Assembly: GCF_963966145.1 (NCBI RefSeq)
Contig: NC_091050.1
Coordinates: forward strand, 992,001-1,056,000
From: Tenebrio molitor
Lineage: Eukaryota; Arthropoda; Insecta; Coleoptera; Tenebrionidae
Length of the DNA: 64,000 bases
Direction of reading: 5' to 3'
Positions 55,904-64,000 of this stretch are shown in pieces. Both the position numbers and the translations under genes were made by a program. The notes beneath the pieces are model-generated. The model was given only the letters and a program-made list of their open reading frames with translations. It was not told the DNA's origin and ran no database searches. The first letter of the stretch is position 1; the number at the start of each line of letters is the position of its first letter.

Positions 55904-56994
55904 TTACCTTTGCATTACCCTTGTAAAATACGAAGTGCCGCTCTACAAAAAAAAAGAAGACGGTACCCTAACCTCAAAATATACATTTATAAATCGTGTA
56001 CATTTTAATCGTTTGTTAATTGAATTTAGTAAATTGTAACAATAATTGTCCATTTGATTGATGACATTTATTGACAGAACTACATGGTACTACTTGAAAA
56101 ACAGTAGAGCGGTGTAGAAAAATTTACCTACATGTGCAATTGTGGATTGTGCAAAAATTCCAAAGCTAACTAGATGACAATCATTTTGTTCCACCTGTAC
56201 TTTGTTTGCAAATAAGGTGATACATATTTGTATGTAAAACAAGTACATACTTACTGTTAATTCTGGTAATAAGGAGTAGGTATTTAAGTCCTTCACGTTT
56301 CTCAGTTTCTGCTTAGTTAACAACCACGTGGGCAGTTGGGCACTACTATATCTCTACCCGTGATTTAATCGCCCAGTTATTGAAAAATAGCTGTCAACAA
56401 CATCCGCTTATTGTCGCAAATAATAGCGATTTAGCGATTGACGAAAACAAGGATTTTCAGAATAGGCGATATCACGTTAACCAACATGAGAATGCGACAC
56501 AGCTATTCGCTTTCAGTAATTCAGTGAAATAGAGCGAAATAGCAACATCTAACGTATTTCATTCCTAGCAATCGCGACTCCATCTTCACGCTCCACAAGT
56601 CCACATCCAATGAAGCACCATTACAGTATTCTTTAATATTTTACGGATTCAATTCAATATTCAATATAAAAGGTGTTTTTTTTAATTTGACGTCGAAGTA
56701 GGCGTTGGAGAATCGATTGAGAGCGCACCACTCGTGTAAAAGCGTAAGATTTAAACACGTGAACCGTGATCCGTAACTTGTGCGTTCACAATCGACAGCC
56801 TACTTCGACGCCAAATTTTAAAAAAACACCCGTTACATTTATTACCTTAGTTTTTGATAAATTAAATTTTTATATTACATTTTAAGATGGCACATGTGAA
56901 TGGCTACTTTGGCTTTTTCAGCATTTTCTGCGTTTTACAGGTTCCAATGCGGAATGCGGACGTAGGTATAGTAGAAATCTTTTTTGCAGCCGCA
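55904..56994. repeat. Segmental duplication D1, copy b
   Basis: Matches 22776-23878 in order and orientation. It lacks the M2 MITE of copy a but has an M1 MITE at 56672-56830 that copy a lacks. No gene. Confidence 0.75.
56672..56830. repeat. MITE, family M1 (copy 2)
   Basis: GGTGTTTTTTTTAATTTGAC and its inverse ending in AAAAAAACACC, with inner arms GTCGAAGTAGGC. Related to 754-957. The empty site in copy a near 23715 reads AATTCAATATATTTTATTAC. Confidence 0.75.
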
Positions 56995-57773
56995 GCTCGT
57001 AGCATGGCCGCACGCCGCACCCGGCAGCCAGCATGTAATCATATTATTATTCAATAATAGATTGTTAACCAGTTGAAGAATCTTCAGTTTTTCTTGTGTG
57101 ACAAAAAACTGTCAGAAAGTTCTTGTACATTTACAAGATTGACAGGTCTTAAATATAAGTAATACCTAATCTTCTGACAGTTGTATCGCTGTTGCTTGTA
57201 GGTACTGTCCTTTATAAGTCCTTTGGCTGTATTTTGAATACATTCCTCAGGGGTCTCTTCTTCGTTTTAAGTTGTTTAAATACCATTTTTGCCTCTTTTT
57301 ATTTTCTCTAGCCACAAAACTAATTTAGCCCGACTTTTTCCAATATCCAATAACACTTTTTTGAAGCTTTTTTTTAAATTATCATAGTGTCGTGGTGCAC
57401 TGTACATACTATGTGAATAAATAACAACACAAATTTTAACCTTTCTTTAGCCTGGAAGAATTGCTGTGGAAAAATATTTCGATCAATACTTTTAGGTAGA
57501 ATCTAAATCCTTTTTACCCCAAGCAAGTATTATTCTTAAAGCTCTTTGCCTGGATGATAAAATTCGACCACAAATCACGATTAGATTCTCCATAGACTTA
57601 GCTGCCAGCTGTTATGCATTGCATTTTTACAAAATCGGAAAAATATTTTTTCTTCAAACGTCCGTAAAATATGACATTGCACTGCTGCATTGATAATGCT
57701 AAAGTGTCACTTCATTGTCATGGCATCTAACGAGCTGACCAGCGTCCGTGAAGTTAAAATCTCCGCTGATGAG
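56995..57773. other. Gene-free stretch
   Basis: A/T-rich spacer up to the target duplication of the retrotransposon. Nothing recognised. Confidence 0.4.
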
Positions 57774-57957
57774 CGGCTGTAAAGTTTGTTTGTTGTATGT
57801 ATATTTAATACCTATACAGGTTTATAAATTATCCGATTTTCGACATTTCCCACTAACTCAATAAAATACAATAAAATATAATATAATAACTAAAACTAAC
57901 TAACTAAATAAGACAATAATTCAAAACAATAACAAATTAGCAGCTTTCCAGATACAA

Positions 57958-60900
57958 TTATCCCTCCCCACATATTGTCCCTCTTCTCCACTCAACCTTC
58001 TTCATCCATTCGATCCCTCTTCCGTCCTCATTCAACATTTCTTCTCTACTTTCCTCTCTCTCTCTCAATTCTACGCATTCATTCAACATATGTTCTATCG
58101 TCTCCTTTTTTTCTCCACACATCCTGCACACTCTAATCCTATCCTCATTCCAATATTTATTCTCTCTCTCCTCATTTCCACACCTAAATCTTGCTATTAT
58201 CACTCTCTCCTTTCTACTCTCTCTTCCTAGGTACTTTGGTAGTTCTTCCGTTATTATTTTTTCATACTTCCCATTGTACCTAGATTCCCTAATTCTCGTT
58301 CTTCTTTCCTGCACTTGCACATCTCTGTCTCTCTGCACCAATTCATCTGTCATTGCTCTGCCTCCCTCTCGCATTCTTTCTATCTCCGCTCCTGCATACC
58401 CATTTCTTTCGAAATATGCCTCCCTCTCTTTCCATACCCCTTTTCCTATTTCTTTCCTTTTTTCTTTCAGACACTCTTGCAAAATTCTACACTCTCCTCT
58501 CTCTATCAACCTCTCCTCAAATCTTATTGCTCTCTTTTCTGCTTCTATTCTTATTCCATCCCTTTTTGTTTCCTCCATCACTATATAGCCCGGTGTCTCT
58601 CTATCTACTCCTAGCACCCATTTCAAATATTTTCCTTGCACCCCTTCCAACCCTTCTTGCTCTCTCCATCCCCATATTTCCGCTCCATACATCATCACGC
58701 TTTTCACCAGACTATCAAACATCATTATTCTCCTTCTAAAGTCATGTCCAAATTTTCTCTTTCCTATCCCCCATACCGCTCCTATTATCTTATTCGCTTT
58801 TTTCACTAACTCTCTCACATGTGCTGCTGCTGTGTTTCTTTCATTCATCACATAACCTAAATACTTAAATTCTTTCACTTCTTCAATTTTATCCTTTTCC
58901 CATCTCCACTCATTTATTTTTCTCCTACCACCCCCCTTTCTAAACACCATCATCTTGGATTTCTCTACATTCACCGTCAACTTTTTCCTCCTCATATATT
59001 TCTCCATGTTTCCCAACATTTCTTTCATACCTTTCTCCTCTCTCGCTAGCACCACCAAATCATCCGCGTATGCCAAAGACCACACTTTTTCTTTGCCCAC
59101 CACGACCCCTCCTGCCTGCCCCTTCCTGAACATCTCCTCTATATCTCCTATAAACGCTGCAAACAGGCTGGGGCTTAGTGGACAACCTTGTCTTACTCCC
59201 TTATACGTCTTGAAACATTCACTCACTCTTCCATCCACTCTCACTCTACTTATCGTCTCTTCATATATCTCTTCTATTTTTGTTACCAGATGCTCATTTA
59301 TCCCTTTCTTTCTCAAGTATTCCCACAGTAAGTCTCTTTCCACATTATCAAACGCCGCCTTCAGGTCTACAAAAAATGCATATATCTTGCTACCCCTCTT
59401 TTTTATCTCATTTCCTATTATATGATTCAAGATATATACGTTGTCCATAGTCCCTCTACCTTTCCTAAATCCCGCCTGCCCATCTGGTAACGCACCCCGC
59501 TCATTCATTTCCTTCATCAGTCTTTCTTCCACAATCATCGCGTATACCTTATATGCCGTATTAAGGAGCGTGATCCCCCTGTAATTGCTGGCTGTATCCT
59601 TTTCTCCTTTCTTATATATGGGGCATATTATCCCCTCCTTCCACTCCTGGGGGAAGCCCTCTCCCTTCCACACTCCATTCATTATCTCTAACAACCTATC
59701 AACTTCCCTTTCAGTTCCATATATCCACGATTCGTTCTGTATACCGTCCCTCCCCGGTGCCTTTTTCCTTTTCAGTTTTCTTAGGTGTTGCTCTAATTCT
59801 TCTCTTGTTATCTCTTCTATTTCTCCCACTCTGTGTTGTCTCTTTTCCTTTTCTTGTCTGTTTTCCTCACCCCCCCAACAACTCACTGAAGTACTTTCTC
59901 CATTCCTCCATAGTAATTCTATCACTCACTATTTCTCCTTTTTTCTTTCTTTCCCTATTTATGTATCTCCACACCTCTTCTTCCGTCTTTATACCTTTCA
60001 TCTTCATTTCTTCTTCCATCCGTTTCTTTTCCTTCTTCTCTTTGCATACTAATTTGTACCTCTTGCGTGCTCTCTTGTACTCTTCCTTCGTTGCTTTTTC
60101 TTTTTTCCAATTTCTTAGTTTCTTTCTTGCTGCTTGCTTCCCTTCCCTGCATTCTTTATCCCACCACTCGTTTTTCCACAGCCCCATCTTCTCTCTTATC
60201 TCTATCTCTTTTTTTTCTGTTGCATTTTTTACGTTCTCGCTCAGCTCCCTCACTTTTTCGTTTATTTCTCCTTCTTCGTATTTTGCCTCCCTAAGTCTTG
60301 CTCTATACTTTTCTTTTCCTTCTTCCGTCCAAATATTCTTCACAATTTTTCTTTTAACATCCTTCATACTTCGCTCTTTCTCTCTTCCTTTTGTCCTCAC
60401 TTCCAATGGCATATGATCCGACTCCACTCTTTCTCCCACCTTAAATTCTTCTATTTTATCCCATGCTTCTTCATTCACCATAACATAATCAATAACTGTC
60501 TCCCCTCTCGATCCAATATACGTGTACTCCCCTTTCTCGTCTCCTATGCAGTTTCCATTAAGTACGTCCCATCCTCTTTCTTCTACTAAGCTAACCAGTT
60601 CTCTCCCTTCTGCGTTTTCTATTCCATCTTTTGTTGGTCTTCTTTCTATTGTTGCTTGTTGTTCTTCCATCCGCCTTCCTTTTCCCCCAATTCTTGCATT
60701 AAAATCCCCCCCAATCACCAGAGTTCCTTCTTCCTGCTCTTTTACTCGCTCTTCTATTATTCTCTTCGTTTCTTTCATACTTCTGCTGTATATTGTTACA
60801 ATTCTCCATTTTCTCTGTTTTCTTTTTACCGTTCTTTCCATAAACCCTCTTTCTTCTTTTACTCCAGATCCGTTTTCTTCTTCCAGTCCCTTTTTCACAC

Positions 60901-61150
60901 CCATTATTATCCCACCTTTCGCTCTCCCTTTCTTGCTTTCCCTCTCTGCATATTGACACTTCCACTCAAACTCTCTCGGCATTCTCTTTTCCAATCTTTC
61001 CCAGCCTTTTTCTTCCACCCACGTTTCTACCAATCCCACTACGTCAAATTCTCCCAAATACTTCCAAAACTCATTCTCTTTATTTTTTATTCCCGCTACA
61101 TTCCAGAATACTATTCTTATTTGCTCGTTTTCTCCTTTATTCCTCTCCAT
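57958..61150 (-). pseudogene. LINE ORF2: endonuclease plus reverse transcriptase, one frameshift
   Basis: From ATG at 61150 the frame encodes an APE-type endonuclease: ETW (catalytic Glu), GGDFNAR and SDHMPLEV (Asp/His) are all present. It is open to 59867. The reverse transcriptase follows in the next frame to 57958: KAPGRDGI, FFVDLKAAFDNV, RQGCPLSPSLF and the catalytic YADD, then a C-terminal CRMCGEKKETIEHMLNEC knuckle. The two frames overlap at a run of seven G (C on the plus strand, 59870-59876). One base less there would make a single ORF of 1063 aa, so a one-base insertion, a read error or a frameshift signal are the options. Function in the intact state: nicking of target DNA and target-primed reverse transcription. 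Confidence 0.85.
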
Positions 61151-61197
61151 GTTCGTTTTCCCTTTTCTGCCCTGTCGTCTTTTTCTTACGCTCTTAT

Positions 61198-61944
61198 TCA
61201 AAAATTTGCTGTATGTAACTTCCCGTTTTCTTCATCCCACCTAAAACCTTTTCCCTCTATCCATATCTTTTTATAACCCACTTTCACCCGCAGTCCTTTT
61301 TCTCGCTCTTCTTTGGCTAGCGATCTTAATTTCTTCTGTGTGTCTCTCTCCTTTTTTGTCATATCATCTTCTATGTACACTCTCTTTCCTTTTTTTTCTC
61401 TTAGTTTCCTTTTATTTTCCATAACTTTCCGTTTTCCCCCCCAGCTCTCAAGTTCTGCCACAATCATTTTTCCTCCATTTATTTTATACATCTCTTTCAC
61501 CCTTACTTCAACCTCTAATTCTGCCTTCATCCATTTTTCCAGTTTCTTCTCGTTCTCACATTCCTCTTCATCCAGTCCTGTTACGACAATATTCTTTTTT
61601 CTCACTCTTTTTTCCTGCTCTTCCATTTTCTCCTCCAATTTTGTCATTTTTTCTTTTAATTCCATCTTTTCTCTTTCCCATTTTTCTTCCTTTTCACGCA
61701 TCATACTTTTCAGTTGTTCCAATTCCCGGCTCATCTTCCGATTCTCTTCCTTTATCTCCCCTACATCCTCCATAATTTTTTCCAACATCTTTTTCATTTC
61801 CTCATCCATTGCCTTTTTAACAGGTGATCTTTCCACTTTTTTACTTTTCCGAAATGGGTTAATCCTCTCTTCTGATTCTCGTCCTTCTTCTCTTTTCCTT
61901 TTGTGATCTTCGTCTCTCTCGCTTTCACTATCACTTTTTTTCAT
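61198..61944 (-). CDS. LINE ORF1: nucleic-acid-binding coiled-coil protein
   Basis: An open frame of 248 aa from ATG at 61944. It has a charged N-terminus with a basic cluster, a long heptad-type coiled coil (about residues 45-115, MEEMKK- and LEEKMEEQ-like), then KNIVVTGLDEE, the start of an RRM-like domain, and a C-terminal domain ending GKLHTANF. This is the layout of L1-type ORF1 proteins, which coat the element RNA as trimers. The stop TGA overlaps the start region of ORF2 (the frame of ORF2 opens one base away; its first ATG is 48 bases downstream), which suggests ORF2 is made by reinitiation. Confidence 0.85.
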   Translation of the reverse strand: MKKSDSESERDEDHKRKREEGRESEERINPFRKSKKVERSPVKKAMDEEMKKMLEKIMEDVGEIKEENRKMSRELEQLKSMMREKEEKWEREKMELKEKMTKLEEKMEEQEKRVRKKNIVVTGLDEEECENEKKLEKWMKAELEVEVRVKEMYKINGGKMIVAELESWGGKRKVMENKRKLREKKGKRVYIEDDMTKKERDTQKKLRSLAKEEREKGLRVKVGYKKIWIEGKGFRWDEENGKLHTANF

Positions 61945-62030
61945 TCTACCTCGTTTTTACTTGCCGCTTATCTTATCGCGCGCCGTAAAACAGGTCCGCT
62001 CGCTTCGACTGCTCGAATCGGCTGTAAAGT

Positions 62031-62546
62031 AAACTAGCTAAATCGTTTGAAATTCCTACCTGGTTTCTTAACATGTCTTAAATTATTTGTTATGAAGGTT
62101 TGAAGAAAAAATAGCAGCCAATCTATCAGACGCAGCACATAAAACTTCATTTTTGCTCCTCATAACCAAGGAGCACAGATGGAGATTACGTTGTTTGTGA
62201 ACAAGTGTAAAAAATAACAGAAATGTCATACATAATCTTATCGTTTATTCATTGCTTTAATTGGCTTAATTTAAGTTGAAAGTCTATTGTAACGACATAA
62301 AATTTTAGTGGCAGTGCATTGTTAACACAATAAAAATTACACTTCGTTCAGAATTAACCTATCGATTATGAGTACAAACATTGAAAAAATTGGTCAGACA
62401 TCAATTTTTCGATACGTAGTACCTACAAGAGAAATTATTTATTAAATAAAACCTAGCCTCTAACGTATTGACAATTTAGGAAGAACTTTCACGCAAATCG
62501 TGAAATCTTCAACAGCAAATCATATTAAAATACAAATCGGATCGTC
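62031..62546. other. 3' flank of the secreted-protein gene
   Basis: Contains a poly(A) signal on the minus strand (TTTATT on the plus strand at 62438-62443, about 105 bases after the stop). Otherwise featureless. Confidence 0.45.
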
Positions 62547-63524
62547 TCAAAGTCGCTTCTTCAAAGCTTCTTCTCTTAGAGCTATCAGAACCGGGGATTC
62601 CTTCGAATTGGTGAACTGCTCAATGTGGGTGATGGGCTGCGTCGACTGGACGATACCAGCAGGAGCCAACAGGATGGGAGGGTTGCGATTCACTGTAACA
62701 AACACCACATCATTACATCGTCAACGAGGCCAAGTGTTAGTACCTAATTCGTCATCTTCCTCGTCGATTGTCAAAACTGGTTCGGCCTCCTTGTCTGGAA
62801 AATCAATAATCGTGACATTCTTGGGCGGCAAGAACGGTTCGCTCTCCACAACCACCGCTTGGTTGTCTGGTACGTCGATCACCCCATCATTGTTAACGTA
62901 ATCATAATTGATGGGTCTAGTAGGCACGGCGTAGACAACATTAACCGCGACTGGAGTCTCAACTGAGATGTACGTGTTGTGTCTCACTGGGGCGATGATA
63001 GCGCCCACTCTGATCGGAATTCTGAACCCTTCGTGCACGATCTCGATTTCCGAAGGGAACAAGATGCTGGTTTTCAAAGTGTACACCGTGATGGGCTTCT
63101 CGAGGACAATCCTGACAGCTGGGGTGCACTGCAGCAACTGATTCTTCTGGGTTTTGATTGTCATCACCGGCTTCTTCTTGGAGATGCTCATGATGTGGGC
63201 GTTGGAGACGGTGTTCATGTTCTCCTTCGACACCACCAGCATCGGTACCACGGTGAACCTGCTGGTGATGGCGTAGGGCACTTCGGCCAAGACGTTGAGG
63301 GTTGGGAGGATGTCGGGGGTGGAAAGGTAAGCCGACAGAGCTGGATCTTGGTCAATGTCGGAGAAAGTCGGCACAAATTGGGAATAGTGTGGCAGCTGAC
63401 TCGCGTAGCTTGAGAGGCTGTTGTAGTAAGGACTGTTGTACCGGAAGAATTTATAGTAAGGGTTGTAGAGGTGCGGATGGCTCCATACTGACGACAGAGT
63501 TATGAATAAGAGTTGGGCCAAAAT
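62547..63524 (-). CDS. Unrecognised secreted protein (5' end not located)
   Basis: Two exons on the minus strand: 63524-62744 and 62692-62547 (stop TGA), about 308 residues from these alone. The first begins in phase 0 after an acceptor (TTTCCAG) and opens with a hydrophobic ILAQLLFITLSSVWS, the core of a signal peptide; the ATG must be in a short upstream exon not identified here, possibly outside the window. The mature part starts with a Tyr/Asn-rich stretch (HPHLYNPYYKFFRYNSPYY), then a Val/Pro-rich region with repeated TV, SV and VP steps (PITVYTL, RIPIRVG, PVAVNVVYAVP), and an acidic end (TIDEEDDEL). There are almost no Cys. Codons are GC-richer than in neighbouring genes. The composition recalls cuticle or extracellular matrix proteins, but no known domain was recognised. 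Confidence 0.75.
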
Positions 63525-64000
63525 CTGGAAAGTAAAGCGAGTTTAGGAAAGAATGATTCGTTCGTGCGTCACTCAGAAAGCGCAGGTGATTATCCACTTA
63601 TCCAGACAAAAGTTGCCTTCAGTACATGTTATTACGGATCAAAATATTTATTTTTAATTTGCGGCTTTGAGCCAAATTGCTGAACCGAGGAGTGTTATTG
63701 ACGCTCCGGAAGAATTTGTCGCTACAAGGATTCCGTACTGTATTATACTGTTGCAATTAACGCCAATGCCACGAACGTAACGATTATAACGTAAATTTGA
63801 GTGTCAAGAAGATTCAAATTATCTACAAAATGAACATGACCCCACTTATTCAATGACAAATGAATGTTTCATTTTATAATGTTCGGAATACGACATGTTA
63901 AAATATTTCATTTATCAAATTAAAATATATTCGTCGTTCGTTAGTAAGTTATCAGTTATCAGTAAGTTATCAAATAAATTCAAAATTGCATTTGATGCTG
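63525..64000. other. Upstream region of the secreted-protein gene
   Basis: No convincing first exon; short ATG starts here stop quickly. The tail 63940-63975 repeats AGTAAGTTATCA twice. Confidence 0.35.

Larger units (their letters stand above)
57786..62018 (-). mobile_element. Full-length non-LTR (LINE) retrotransposon, endonuclease-bearing
   Basis: A 4233-base element on the minus strand, flanked by a perfect 12-base target duplication CGGCTGTAAAGT (57774-57785 and 62019-62030). It has a 74-base 5' leader, ORF1, an ORF2 with endonuclease and reverse transcriptase, and a 3' end ending in ACAACAAACAA without a long poly(A). ORF layout and the C-terminal Cys-His knuckle fit the broad I/R1/Jockey group of insect LINEs; the clade was not resolved. 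The coding strand is strikingly purine-rich (AGA, GAA and GGA codons), which makes the plus strand look like a 4-kb pyrimidine tract. The perfect duplication and open frames point to a recent insertion. Confidence 0.9.

Noticed and set aside
58274..61906. Long plus-strand ORFs opposite the LINE (up to 219 aa, Ser/Phe/Leu-rich)
   Set aside because: They are reverse-complement shadows of the purine-rich ORF1 and ORF2, which carry all the recognisable motifs.

Overview
The window is nuclear DNA of an insect, very probably a beetle (Coleoptera). It is AT-rich, the genes have short introns with GT/AG junctions, and the gene families are typical of insects: odorant receptors, group III secretory phospholipases A2, midgut-type S1 serine protease relatives and C2H2 zinc-finger expansions. 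A short interstitial array of TCAGG units at about 45.0 kb points to Coleoptera, where (TCAGG)n is the usual telomeric repeat. No tRNA, rRNA, CRISPR array or bacterial-type operon was seen.

Layout. 1-305: 3' end of a zinc-finger gene (+). 1.7-9.3 kb: a decaying tandem array of S1 serine protease genes (+). Three genes (A, B, C) have complete reading frames and the same six-exon plan, but each lacks a residue of the catalytic triad. Two further members survive as fragments, and one GATA-rich promoter has no gene behind it. 9.5-22 kb: three odorant receptor (OR) genes (-) mixed with one intact C2H2 zinc-finger gene and zinc-finger relics. OR1 carries a 4-bp frameshift, OR2 a nonsense codon, and OR3 is intact. 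24.3-26.8 kb: a dead hAT transposon with perfect 8-bp target duplications. 27-40.7 kb: five group III PLA2 genes (-), with a second-family OR gene (OR4) between the fourth and fifth. 41.4-45.1 kb: transposon relics and the TCAGG array. 45.4-48.6 kb: OR5 (-), the closest relative of OR4. 48.8-57 kb: a non-LTR retrotransposon fragment, a second large zinc-finger gene (-), and two pairs of long direct repeats. 57.8-62.0 kb: a full-length non-LTR retrotransposon (-) with a 12-bp target duplication; ORF1, endonuclease and reverse transcriptase are all present and one base in a G run breaks ORF2. 62.5-63.5 kb: an unrecognised secreted protein (-).

The genes do not form a pathway. They are environment-facing families (digestion, lipid hydrolysis, smell) that expand by local duplication and lose copies by point mutation and deletion. 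Terminal-inverted-repeat elements are common, and three insertions can be seen as filled versus empty sites because they sit in one copy of a duplicated segment.

Exon coordinates were worked out by hand from splice signals, phase and comparison between paralogues. No alignment or database search was run. I found no clearly new system. The most unusual items are the protease array with triad losses and an orphan promoter, the zinc-finger/OR co-duplication, and the interstitial TCAGG tract.
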